Positions 41,098-48,709 are shown, numbered from the stretch's first letter. The stretch is DNA of 48,709 bases from CAZYMF01 sp964648215 (GCA_964648215.1 CAZYMF010000012.1:1-48709), one strand, 5' to 3'. Translations and numbers: made by a program. Notes: generated by a model from the letters alone, not told the origin.

Positions 41098-42870
41098 TCA
41101 CTCGGCGAGCGACCGCCGCCAGCTCTCGGCGAGGGAGGCGAGACGATCGAGCGCGCCGGTCTGGTCGGCCGTCGCCCGGTGCACGGCTTGCTGCACCGCC
41201 GTCGCCTGGTGACCGAGGGCGTCGCGGGTGCGCTGGATCACCTCGCGCAGCAGACGGCGCGCCCGCCGCGAGAGCCCGCGGCGGACGGCGAAGCGAACCG
41301 CGAACAGGTAGGCGGCCAGCAGCAGCACGGCATTGACTAGAAAGTCGAGGCCGGCGTAGTCGCCGCCAAAGAAGCCGTTCGCGACGCGGTAGATCACCCA
41401 GCCGGCGAGCCCGTACACGGGCAGATCGAGCAGCAAGCGGAAGAAGCGCAGCAGGCTGCGCTCGGCGGCGGCGGGCAGATCGCGGTCGAGCAGCCGGTTC
41501 CACGACTCCTCGACCGCCACGGCGGCGTTGGCGCGGGCGGAGTCGGCACCGGGCAAGCCGAACACCTCGGGCTCGCCGGTCAAGCGGCCCGCCCGCACCC
41601 GCGCCGGGGAGAGCGCGGCGGCGTACCAACTGGCGAACTCCGTCGCTCCCGGCAGCAAGCCGGCCGGATCGCCGACGCGGCGCTCGCGCAGCGCTCGCTG
41701 TACCTGATCGACGGCCACGGCCCCGGCGGCGGCGCCGGCGGCCAGCAGGGGATTGCGGCTGGCCAGCGCGGCCCCGGCTCCCAAGCCGAGCGAGCCGACG
41801 CCGCCCGTGCGCACGGCCCAACCGCCGGGACCGTCCCAACGCTTGGCCGCCTCGGTCCACAGCAGCTCGGTGAGATCGGCGCGCCGCAGATCCAGGCGCT
41901 CGGACACCTCGGCCGCGCAGCGACGCTGCAGCTCCTCGAAGCCGGCCGCCACCTCGTCGGGAAGGGCGGCGAGATCGGCGGCGGCGGCGGAACGGACCGC
42001 GTCGAAGATCGACTCGATCCTCGCCGCCGTGCCCAGAGCGTTGAGGCGGCGCGCGCCGCTGATGGCGCTCTCGCGCACCAGCTCGTGCAACGCGTGACAG
42101 AGCTCGGGCCAGCCCTCGGCGCGAGGCTGCGTCTGCGCCGCGCGGGCGCTGACGGCGATCACCGGCGCCGCCGGCGCCTGCCAGCGCTCGGCCGCAAGCC
42201 GTTTCACCTGCTCCAACAGCGCGTCGCGCGCGCTCGCCGTCAGCTCGTCGGCGCGGTTGAGGACGAAGAGTAGCCGCCTTCTGCCGGCAAACGCGTCGAG
42301 GAAGGAGACCGAAGCCTGTTCGATCACCGACTGATGGTGGAGCACGACCAGCAGCACGTCGCTGCGCTCGGCCAGCTCGGCCACGACCGCGCGGTGCTGC
42401 TCGTCGACACTGTTCAGGTCGGGCGCGTCGATCAGGATCTGCGCCGTCCACGGCCCGCTCGCCGTCGCGCCCGCCGCATAGCGCACCACCACCGGCGCCC
42501 CCTCGCTCTCGTGTCCGCCCGGGGGGCTGACGGCACCAGCGACGAGATCCCCGAGGTCGGCGTCGCGCGGCGCATAGATCACCGGCTGCCGCGTCGTCGG
42601 GCGGTCGATGCCTTCGGTGGCAATGGCGGCGCCGGCCAGCGCGTTCAACAGCGTCGACTTGCCGGCCCCCGTGGCGCCGACCAGCGTGATCACCGCGGCG
42701 CGCTGCGCCCGCTCGATCTGCCGGTCCAGATCGGCGAGCAAGCGGTCGAGCTCTCGCCGTCGTTGTGTCACTCCGCGCAGCGCGGAGACGCGCGCCACCT
42801 CCTCGTGCAAGCGGTCGCGCAGAGTATCGAGCCGCGCGCGCAGCTCGTCACCGACGTCGATCGACTTCAT
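41098..42870 (-). CDS. Membrane-associated dynamin-like GTPase B
   Basis: 590-residue GTPase. After an N-terminal coiled-coil-prone helix it has the P-loop GATGAGKST (about 65-72), a switch II segment LIDAPDLNSVDEQHR, and the G4 motif NRAD in FVLNRADELT. A long helical region follows, containing a glycine/alanine-rich hydrophobic hairpin (GLGAGAALASRNPLLAAGAA) and, near the C-terminus, two membrane segments (YGLAGWVIYRVANGFFGG; DFLVNAVLLLAAYLFAVRF). Such GTPases remodel or tether membranes. Its ATG overlaps the stop of the partner GTPase (ATGA, 42867-42870). Confidence 0.82.
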   Translation of the reverse strand: MKSIDVGDELRARLDTLRDRLHEEVARVSALRGVTQRRRELDRLLADLDRQIERAQRAAVITLVGATGAGKSTLLNALAGAAIATEGIDRPTTRQPVIYAPRDADLGDLVAGAVSPPGGHESEGAPVVVRYAAGATASGPWTAQILIDAPDLNSVDEQHRAVVAELAERSDVLLVVLHHQSVIEQASVSFLDAFAGRRRLLFVLNRADELTASARDALLEQVKRLAAERWQAPAAPVIAVSARAAQTQPRAEGWPELCHALHELVRESAISGARRLNALGTAARIESIFDAVRSAAAADLAALPDEVAAGFEELQRRCAAEVSERLDLRRADLTELLWTEAAKRWDGPGGWAVRTGGVGSLGLGAGAALASRNPLLAAGAAAGAVAVDQVQRALRERRVGDPAGLLPGATEFASWYAAALSPARVRAGRLTGEPEVFGLPGADSARANAAVAVEESWNRLLDRDLPAAAERSLLRFFRLLLDLPVYGLAGWVIYRVANGFFGGDYAGLDFLVNAVLLLAAYLFAVRFAVRRGLSRRARRLLREVIQRTRDALGHQATAVQQAVHRATADQTGALDRLASLAESWRRSLAE

Positions 42871-44639
42871 GACAGCGTCCTCCCCGTCGCGCGCAGCTCG
42901 GTGGCGAGCTGCGAGTCGCGCTCCGCCGACTGCCGCAAGCGTGACGCGGCGTCGGGAAGCGCGGCGTCGATCAGCAGCCGCGCCAGCTGGCGCCCGCGCA
43001 GCTCGGACCAGCGCCGGCGCGCCTCGGCGGTGATGCCGCTGCCGAGCAGGTGTGCGTACTTCTCGAACAGAAAGGTGCTGATCGCGCCGCCGCCGGCGAC
43101 GGCGATGTCCGAGCCGAGACCACCGGTCTTGACGATGACCGCCGCGGCCAGCGCCACCGGCATCAAGGTCGCGATGTCGGCGGCCGCCTGAATGTCCAGA
43201 TCGAAGCCGCGTCTCTCGATCGCCTCCTCGACCAGCGCCTCGCAGGACTGGCGAAACGGGTCGACCTCGGCGGGTTGCGCCGCCAGAACGCGTTCGGCCT
43301 CGTCCTGGGCCGTCGCGCGCCGGCGATCGCTCAGGTCGGCGTCGAGGAGTGCCGCGACGGCCGGAGCGGCACTGCGCCGGGCCACGTGCCGCGCCTCGGG
43401 TCCGAGATCACGCACCAGATCCTCCCAGAACGCCGGCCACACTTTGCGCAGCTCGGCTCGCTCGATCGCCGCCAGGCTGGTGGTGCCGTCTGCTTCGTTG
43501 CCGGCCGGACGGCGGCCGCGCAGCAGCGCCGGCAGGCTCTCCAGGCCGAGGCGGACCTGGCGGATGGCGGCGCGCCAGCCGCGGCTGAAGACGTTGCTGC
43601 GCCGGTCGAGAACGGTGCGAAAGGCGGTGATGAAGGGCTCGGCGGGCATCGCCGCCGACGCCGCCCCGATTCCGGCTTCGAAAGCCCGCGTCTCCGCCAC
43701 GGCCAGCACCGCGCGCGCTTGCGCGGCATCGGCAACGAGCATTTCAGCGATCTGGTCGAGCGCGTCGCGCAGCCGGGCGACCGCGGCGGCAAAGGCGCGG
43801 GATTTGACCTCGGCGATCTGCCGCAGATCGAAGAGCAGCTCGCGCAGAGACTGCGGGCTCGGCCGTGCCTCCGCGAGCGACAGCGCCTGCGGGTCCAGCG
43901 CCACGTGCCCGCGTTGTACCTCGAGATCGTGCGGCGCCCAGAACGCGGCCAGCGGCGGGGTGCCGACGTCACTCACCAGCTTGGCCGCGTGCGCACGCGC
44001 CACCGCCTCGTCGATCGCTTCGTTGTAGACCAGCATCCACGGCCGCCCGTGCCCGAACCAGCGCTCGAGAAACAGCACGACGGCGCGGTTCTGGTACGAG
44101 TGGCGCGTCACCACCGCGATCACCAGGTCGGCGACCGCGAGCAGCGACTCGCTGGCCAGACGGTTGTCCTCCAGCACGCTGTCGAAGTCGGGCGTATCGA
44201 TGAGCATCAGCTCGCCGGGCAGCTTCGGCTCGGCGGCGACCAGCAGCTCGGCGGGATCGGCGGCGGGCTGGAGGGCATCCTCGGGCGCTCCGCCGCCGGC
44301 GGCAAACGAGCGCAGGCGGAAGCGGGCCAGGGTCGGCTCGGCGCGCAAGCGAGCGAGCAGGTCCGGGTGCGCGGCGCCGACGAGGCGTCGCGTCGCGCCG
44401 CCGGCCGGCACCGACGGGCTCAGCGGGCGCCCGACCAGCGCGTTGAACAGGGCCGACTTGCCGGCGTTGTTGGGGCCGACGATGCCGGCGACGAGGTAGG
44501 CGTCACCCCCGGCCGAGCGCGGCAGCAGATCGCGTTCGAGCAGATCGAGAGCCGCCGCGACGGCATCGCCGCGGCCGCGCAGCGGCTCGAGCTGCGCCCG
44601 CACCCGGCGCAGCACCGCTGCCAGTCTGCCGGTCTCCAT
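42867..44639 (-). CDS. Dynamin-like GTPase A with degenerate G4
   Basis: 590-residue GTPase. P-loop GPNNAGKS (55-62), switch II LIDTPDFDSVLEDNR, but the NKxD nucleotide-specificity motif is replaced by YNEAID in MLVYNEAIDEAV, so guanine specificity may be reduced. The C-terminal half is helical, with a hydrophobic stretch (IATLMPVALAAAVIVKTGGL, then a glycine-rich segment) that could dip into the membrane. It is translationally coupled to GTPase B. Equal lengths and coupling suggest a heteromeric pair, like other bacterial tandem dynamin-like proteins. ATG at 44639 lacks a good Shine-Dalgarno; 136 bases separate it from the divergent DUF971 gene. Confidence 0.8.
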   Translation of the reverse strand: METGRLAAVLRRVRAQLEPLRGRGDAVAAALDLLERDLLPRSAGGDAYLVAGIVGPNNAGKSALFNALVGRPLSPSVPAGGATRRLVGAAHPDLLARLRAEPTLARFRLRSFAAGGGAPEDALQPAADPAELLVAAEPKLPGELMLIDTPDFDSVLEDNRLASESLLAVADLVIAVVTRHSYQNRAVVLFLERWFGHGRPWMLVYNEAIDEAVARAHAAKLVSDVGTPPLAAFWAPHDLEVQRGHVALDPQALSLAEARPSPQSLRELLFDLRQIAEVKSRAFAAAVARLRDALDQIAEMLVADAAQARAVLAVAETRAFEAGIGAASAAMPAEPFITAFRTVLDRRSNVFSRGWRAAIRQVRLGLESLPALLRGRRPAGNEADGTTSLAAIERAELRKVWPAFWEDLVRDLGPEARHVARRSAAPAVAALLDADLSDRRRATAQDEAERVLAAQPAEVDPFRQSCEALVEEAIERRGFDLDIQAAADIATLMPVALAAAVIVKTGGLGSDIAVAGGGAISTFLFEKYAHLLGSGITAEARRRWSELRGRQLARLLIDAALPDAASRLRQSAERDSQLATELRATGRTLS

Positions 44640-44775
44640 GGTCACGGCCGGGTACTCTACCCACGAAGGGCCGAGAAGGCGACCCGGGACGCTTGCGCCT
44701 CGTCTCGGTCCGAGGAAGAGGTCTCGTCGCCGGTTGCGACGCGGGCGCAGTTCGCTATGATCGCCCAACAAGGCG

Positions 44776-45089
44776 ATGACGACGACGAGCGCATCCGGGC
44801 GCCTGCGCCCGACCGAGATCCGACACCTGCACGAGCAGGGCGCGGTTCGCATCACGTGGAGCGACGGCCACGTCGGCGAGTACGAGTACGCGTACCTGCG
44901 CGGCTGGTGCCCCTGCGCCGTGTGCCAGGGCCACGGCGGCCAACGCACCTTCCTCAGCTTCCCGCGCGCCCAGCTCGCCGGCATCCAGGCAGTCGGCAAC
45001 TACGCCGTCAGCCTGAGCTGGCAGGACGGCCACGACACCGGCATCTACTCCTATCCCTATCTACGCCAGCTCTGCCCGTGCCCGCAGTG
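44776..45089 (+). CDS. DUF971 (GBBH-like N-terminal) protein, 3' end in gap
   Basis: First 104 codons of a DUF971-domain protein, the domain found at the N-terminus of gamma-butyrobetaine hydroxylase and as small stand-alone proteins in bacteria, linked to Fe-S or sulfur handling. Signatures: LRPTEIRHLHEQGAVRITW, RGWCPCAVCQGHGG with the cysteine cluster, GIQAVGNYAVSLSWQDGHD and YSYPYLRQLCPCPQ. The frame reaches the gap inside a TGn codon, presumably cysteine. Stand-alone members are about 100-130 residues, so little is missing. Confidence 0.85.
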
Positions 45090-45189
45090 NNNNNNNNNNN
45101 NNNNNNNNNNNNNNNNNNNNNNNNNNNNNNNNNNNNNNNNNNNNNNNNNNNNNNNNNNNNNNNNNNNNNNNNNNNNNNNNNNNNNNNNN
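45090..45189. other. Assembly gap (100 N)
   Basis: Placeholder of 100 Ns between the DUF971 fragment and the redoxin gene. It may hide the promoter of the redoxin gene; a TTGACA directly after the gap (45191-45196) has only a poor -10 partner. Confidence 0.98.
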
Positions 45190-45242
45190 ATTGACACAAC
45201 CCTGGATTCGCCCTAGCCCAGAAGCAGCGACAGGAGGCCAAC

Positions 45243-46298
45243 GTGAAAACGTCCACCTTCACACTCCTCGACGAGGAGCGTCCGGTCGAGGTGCGGGGAA
45301 CGATCGCCGACGGGAAGCTGCGCGTGGCGCCGGAGCAGCTGCAGGCCGCGCTCGGCTGGGAGCTCAAGCCGCAGGGCTTCTGCAAGAACGACGTCTGCGT
45401 ACCGGCGAGCGGCAAGGCCGATCTCGTCACCGCCGACGGCGTCGACCTCGCCGCCTTCGCCGCGCTGCTGCGGCGGCCGCTGGCCGTCGACCTCGACGAG
45501 CGTATGGCCTGCCTCGGCGCCTCCGCCGCCGAGCGCTCCGCCCGGCTCGCCTCGTTGACGGCGCCCGACTTCACCCTCCCCGACCTCGCCGGCCGCACTC
45601 ATCGCCTCTCGGACTACCGCGGCAAGAAGGTGCTGCTGGTCGCCTACGCCTCCTGGTGAGGGTGCCGCTACGACCTGCCGGTCTGGCAGGCAATGTACGA
45701 GGAGTTGAAGGATCAGGGGTTCGTCGTGATCACCGTGGCGCTCGACAAGTCGCCGGAGGACGCGCGGCCGTTCATCGAGGCGGCGGCGCCGGCGCACCCG
45801 AGCCTGATCGACAGCGAGCACCTCGTCGCCGATCTCTACGACATGATCAACGTGCCGACGGTGGTGTGGATCGACGAGCAGGGTCGGATCGCGCGGCCGA
45901 ACGACGTCGCCTTCGGCAGCGATCAGTTCAAGGATCTCACCGGCATCGAGTCGGCGCCGCACCTGGACGCGCTGCGCCGGTGGGTCAAGGAAGGCAACGC
46001 GCCGCTGAGCGCGGACGAGGTGAGGCGGCAGCAGATGCTGCCGACGCCGGAGCAGCAGATGGCGCGCGCCGAGTTCACCCTCGCCTGGCATCTGCACCGG
46101 GCGGGCAGGGCCGAGGCCGCCGAGCGCCACTTCGTCCACGCCGGCGAGCTGGCGCCGCACGACTTCACCATCCGGCGCGGATCGATGCCGATTCGCGGCC
46201 TCGATCCGATGGGCCCCGCGTTTGCCGAGCTCTACACCGAGTGGGTGCAAGCGGGCCGGCCCTACTATCAACCCCTGAAGAGCGAAGACGGCGGCTGA
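45243..46298 (+). CDS. Redoxin-domain selenoprotein (in-frame UGA = Sec139)
   Basis: Read through one TGA (45657-45659) this is a continuous 351-residue protein. Residues 1-105 form an unidentified N-terminal domain with CKNDVC; 107-250 are an AhpC/TlpA-type thioredoxin fold (TAPDFTLPDLAGRTHRLSDY, KKVLLVAYASW, then U-G-C-R-YDLPVW, VITVALDKSPEDARPFIEAA, MINVPTVVWIDEQGRI); the C-terminus is helical and TPR-like (AEFTLAWHLHRAGRAEAAER). The TGA replaces the redox-active cysteine directly after the conserved Trp, giving a UxC motif. Sequence on both sides belongs to the same fold, and a SECIS-like hairpin follows. The start is GTG with AGGAGG five bases upstream. Without Sec it would be split into 45243-45659 and 45693-46298. 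Likely a thiol/selenol redox enzyme; substrate unknown. Confidence 0.85.
45657..45690 (+). promoter_or_regulatory. Bacterial SECIS element
   Basis: The UGA at 45657-45659 is followed after 14 bases by CCUGCC (45674-45679), loop GGUCU (45680-45684) and GGCAGG (45685-45690), a perfect 6-bp stem. The loop begins with G and contains the GGUCU seen in the E. coli fdhF SECIS loop; the loop GU lies at +25/+26 counting U of UGA as 1, against +23/+24 in fdhF. Stem, loop size and distance are all in the range known for bacterial SECIS elements. Confidence 0.75.
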
Positions 46299-46326
46299 CG
46301 TCCGCCGTCTCCAAGGACGTGACCCG

Positions 46327-47529
46327 ATGGGCGACGACTTCGACTTCAACCCCTTCGATCTCGACACGCGGCGCAACCCGTTCTCGCTCTACGCCCGGGG
46401 ACGGCGCGAGCATCCCGTCCATCCGCACACAGGCTTGCCCATCACCTCGGTGTTTCGTTACGCTGACGTCCAGGCGATCTTGAAGGACCCGGCCACCTGG
46501 TCGAGTCGGTTTCCGCCGCCGCCGGGAGTCGATCCGGAGAACTTCCCCGAGCCGAGCATGCTCGGGCAGGATCCGCCGCAGCACACGCGCCTGCGCGGCC
46601 TGGTGAACCAGGCCTTCACGCCGCGGATCATTCGCCGCCTCGAGCCGCGCATGGTGGACATCGCCAACGAGCTGCTCGACGAGGCGCTCGAGCGGCGCGA
46701 GGTCGACTTCGTCCAGGCGCTGACCTACCCGCTGCCGGTGATCATCATCGCCGAGATCATCGGCGTGCCCCCGGCGGACCGCGAGCAGTTCAAGGAGTGG
46801 TCGGACGAGGCGGTGGCCAACCTCGGCAACGCGCTGTTCATGCCGCCGCCGCCCGAGCGGCTGCAGCGGCTCGGCAAGCTGATCGGAGAGATGGGAAGCT
46901 ACTTCGTGCGCCTGGCCGAGGAGCGGCGGCGGCAGCCGCGCGAGGATCTGCTCACCGGCCTGGTGCAGGCCGAGGTCGAGGGGTCGAAGCTGACGCAGGA
47001 CGAGATGGTACGGATGCTGGTGCTGCTGCTCGTCGCCGGCAACGAGACCACGACGACGTTGATCGGCAACGCCGTGCTCGAGCTGCTGGCGCACCCGGAC
47101 GAGCTCGCCCGTCTGCGCGCCGAACCCGGCCTGCTGGAGTCGGCGGTCGAGGAAGTGTTGCGCTACTCCTCGCCGGTGCAGATGGACCCGCGGCGGGCGA
47201 CGCGGCGGGTCGAGCTCCACGGCCACACCATCGAGCCCGGTCAGTTCGTGGTGTCCTGGCTGGGATCGGCCAATCGCGACGAGGAGGTCTTCGCCGACGG
47301 CGAGCGCTTCGACGTCGCCCGCGACGACAGCCGCCACCTCGCCTTCGGCTACGGCACGCACTACTGCCTCGGCGCCAACCTGGCCCGCCTCGAAGCCCAG
47401 GTGGCGCTGCGCACGCTGCTCGCGCGCACCCGCTCCTTCGAGCGCACCGACGACGAGCCGCTGCCGCTGCACCCCAGCATCGTCTTCCGCGGCGTGACCA
47501 AGCTGCCGTTGCGATTGGTTGCGGCGTAG
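46327..47529 (+). CDS. Cytochrome P450
   Basis: Soluble class I-type bacterial P450 of 400 residues, a heme-thiolate monooxygenase needing ferredoxin/reductase partners (none in the window). The heme loop FGYGTHYCLG (340-349) carries ligand Cys347; the I-helix oxygen-binding motif is AGNETT (237-242); the K-helix ExxR is Glu275-Arg279 in EEVLRY; LGQDPPQHTRLRGLV is the C-helix heme-contact region. Overall it resembles CYP families acting on steroids, terpenes or fatty acids in actinobacteria. ATG at 46327 is 28 bases after the redoxin stop, so the two are probably co-transcribed. Confidence 0.95.
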   Translation: MGDDFDFNPFDLDTRRNPFSLYARGRREHPVHPHTGLPITSVFRYADVQAILKDPATWSSRFPPPPGVDPENFPEPSMLGQDPPQHTRLRGLVNQAFTPRIIRRLEPRMVDIANELLDEALERREVDFVQALTYPLPVIIIAEIIGVPPADREQFKEWSDEAVANLGNALFMPPPPERLQRLGKLIGEMGSYFVRLAEERRRQPREDLLTGLVQAEVEGSKLTQDEMVRMLVLLLVAGNETTTTLIGNAVLELLAHPDELARLRAEPGLLESAVEEVLRYSSPVQMDPRRATRRVELHGHTIEPGQFVVSWLGSANRDEEVFADGERFDVARDDSRHLAFGYGTHYCLGANLARLEAQVALRTLLARTRSFERTDDEPLPLHPSIVFRGVTKLPLRLVAA

Positions 47530-47626
47530 CGCCGGGAACGTCCGTCCTTTCACGCAACAGCTACGAGTTGTTACGCGTCGCCGCTTGCGGGGCCATCGCC
47601 CCTGCGTCCCGGCAAGAGAAGAATAG

Positions 47627-47702
47627 CTGCAAGATGCAAGCTTCAAGCGGCAAGCCGGAGAGGACGTCCGGCTTTGAACTTGTGACTTGGAGCTTGCGGC
47701 TC
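47627..47702. repeat. Inverted pair of heptamer-periodic CTTG arrays
   Basis: The 475-base spacer 47530-48004 contains no credible gene. The left half (47627-47658) is a minus-strand heptamer array of CAAG words; the right half (47668-47702) is a plus-strand CTTG array. They face each other through AAGCCGG..CCGGCTT. A TAG at 47624-47626 precedes the first word, as in the other two arrays. Confidence 0.6.
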
Positions 47703-47717
47703 TCGCTCCACAGAGCT

Positions 47718-47959
47718 CAGAGGCCGCCGCTTGCGCTCACGAGCCCACCATTGGCGGGAACGCCCGGCGTTGTTCAGAGAGACCTCGGCGCGAGGCCGAC
47801 TCGGAAGGCAGCGACCCATAGCACGCGCAGCGGGCGCGAAAGGGGAGCACGAGGGGGAAACCGCGCCCTTCGGTTTCCCCCTCGTGGGGTGCAGGGGCGA
47901 AGCCCCGCAGGAGACGCGTCAAAGTCACACGCAACGGTTGCGAGTGACTTCGCAGCGCC
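47718..47959. repeat. Dispersed ~240-bp repeat, copy B (contains hairpin H3)
   Basis: Reverse-oriented relative of 38526-38764. Hairpin H3: CGAGGGGGAAACCG (47850-47863), loop CGCCCTT, CGGTTTCCCCCTCG (47871-47884), followed by GGGGC-GAA-GCCCC. The CCCACCATTGGCGGG palindrome is at its left end. Confidence 0.8.
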
Positions 47960-48004
47960 GACCACGACAGTCGTCGCGTCTGCGCGCAGCCTTCGGCTAG
48001 CCTC

Positions 48005-48691
48005 TCACCCTATCCACCGCAGCGACCGCGCCAGCACCTCCCGCGCGTCGTCGCGAATCCACTCGCCGTGGGCGATGATGGCCCGGCGCGGTTTCCAGTC
48101 GAGGAGCTTGCCTTTGGCGCGCCGCGCCGCCGCCCGGTTCCAGAACGTGAGGCGCCACTCGCGCGGCGTGCTGCCCTGCGGTCCGACCAGGCTGTCGAGC
48201 CGCATGATGACCCCGCGCCAGCCGGGCACCGTGGCGGGATCGAACCGCTGCACCAGATCCGTCACCAGCGCCGTGCGCGACGGGTGATGGAAGAACACCA
48301 CCTCCTCCATGAAGAAGCTGCCGTGGAAGATCACCTGATCGACGTCGGCGGCCCACGCGGGATCGGGCTCGTCGCCGAGCTCGGCGTCGAAACGCAGGTC
48401 GCGCCGTCGCTTCGCCAGCCCCGGCGAGGCGTAGAGCCTGGCCTCGGGAAACGCCTGCTGCCACTCGCCGAGGAAGAGGTGGTGGATCTTGTTGGGCGAG
48501 ACGAGATAGCGCACCGGCCCGAGTGCGGCCACCTCGGTTTTCAACCCGTCGTCGAGCCGGATCGGCGACCAGACCCACAGCGCCCCGTGCGCCAGCCGCA
48601 CCACGGCCATGCGCGTCGGATAGGGAATGCCCAAGAACGGCACGCTCGGTCCATCCGCGATCCAGATGTCGCGATCGATCTCCGTGAGCAT
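48005..48691 (-). CDS. DUF4336 family protein (metallo-beta-lactamase-like fold)
   Basis: 228-residue protein. Signatures of DUF4336: MLTEIDRDIWIADGPSV, MAVVRLAHGALWVWSPIRLD, VRYLVSPNKIHHLFLGEWQ (metal-binding-like histidines), VIFHGSFFMEEVVFFHHPSR and AIIAHGEWI. The fold resembles metallo-beta-lactamases, though the HxHxDH motif is not in standard form (PNKIHHLFLGEW instead). Function is unknown. ATG at 48691 is the first start and gives the typical N-terminus. It lies alone at the window edge. Confidence 0.85.
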   Translation of the reverse strand: MLTEIDRDIWIADGPSVPFLGIPYPTRMAVVRLAHGALWVWSPIRLDDGLKTEVAALGPVRYLVSPNKIHHLFLGEWQQAFPEARLYASPGLAKRRRDLRFDAELGDEPDPAWAADVDQVIFHGSFFMEEVVFFHHPSRTALVTDLVQRFDPATVPGWRGVIMRLDSLVGPQGSTPREWRLTFWNRAAARRAKGKLLDWKPRRAIIAHGEWIRDDAREVLARSLRWIG

Positions 48692-48709
48692 GGAGAAGCT
48701 ATACCGCCC

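Noticed and set aside
45191..45219. TTGACA / TAGCCC sigma-70-like promoter directly after gap 3
   Set aside because: The -35 is perfect but the -10 matches poorly, and the sequence just upstream is unknown.
45693..46298. Separate gene starting at ATG 45693 (MYEELKDQGF)
   Set aside because: It would begin inside the thioredoxin fold with no Shine-Dalgarno; the upstream frame continues naturally through the UGA.
5645..48004. CRISPR array or tRNA genes in the repeat-rich spacers
   Set aside because: Repeats are palindromic and irregularly spaced with no unique spacers of constant length, and I could not find a cloverleaf.

Overview
The window is a GC-rich, gene-dense bacterial scaffold. It has three runs of exactly 100 Ns (3113-3212, 14517-14616, 45090-45189), which look like scaffolding placeholders, so it is probably a metagenome-assembled genome. 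Gene content is that of an aerobic, lipid-handling, uncultured lineage of the broad Deltaproteobacteria/Binatota kind: paired acyl-CoA dehydrogenases, PYROXD2-like FAD oxidoreductases, SCP2-fold proteins, a WS/DGAT acyltransferase, two LLM-class (flavin or F420) oxidoreductases, a thiolase and a cytochrome P450. The taxonomic guess is inference; no rRNA or tRNA gene was recognised.

Layout. 1-5.6 kb: truncated amino-acid permease, D-aminoacylase-type amidohydrolase cut by gap 1, a MgtC/DUF4010 membrane protein and an SDR. 6.0-7.2 kb: THUMP-domain rRNA methyltransferase. 7.4-14.1 kb: a lipid-redox island, with a four-gene reverse operon (two FAD oxidoreductases, two SCP2-like proteins) divergent from a two-gene acyl-CoA dehydrogenase operon. 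14.1-18.1 kb: a FecR/DUF6600 secreted protein whose 102-bp tandem repeat broke the assembly, and a PhoD-like lipoprotein. 18.3-23.4 kb: zinc-ribbon regulator, WS/DGAT, hemolysin III, PDZ protein, LLM oxidoreductase. 23.5-26.0 kb: small membrane protein, second LLM oxidoreductase, SDR. 26.1-31.5 kb: a nitric-oxide response locus. 31.6-38.3 kb: aminotransferase, SEC-C protein, thiolase, secreted hypothetical, PP-loop ATPase, HAD hydrolase, peroxiredoxin. 39.0-44.6 kb: a circularly permuted-looking alkaline-phosphatase-fold protein and a coupled pair of dynamin-like GTPases. 44.8-48.7 kb: DUF971 fragment, a thioredoxin-fold protein with an in-frame UGA, a P450 and a DUF4336 protein.

Two systems stand out. 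First, 45243-46298 reads as one redoxin whose catalytic cysteine codon is TGA; a 6-bp stem with a GGUCU loop follows at the distance expected of a bacterial SECIS, so it is probably a selenoprotein that routine gene calling would split. Second, 26074-31533 is a self-contained circuit: a sigma-54 activator with a cysteine/histidine-rich PAS domain, TGTC..GACA palindromes, a good -24/-12 promoter, then DUF6448, hemerythrin, cupin and quinol nitric-oxide reductase genes.

The intergenic DNA carries several structured repeat families: REP-like inverted pairs, long hairpins with compensatory changes between copies, nested palindromic MITE-like elements, and heptamer-periodic CTTG arrays that begin just after stop codons.
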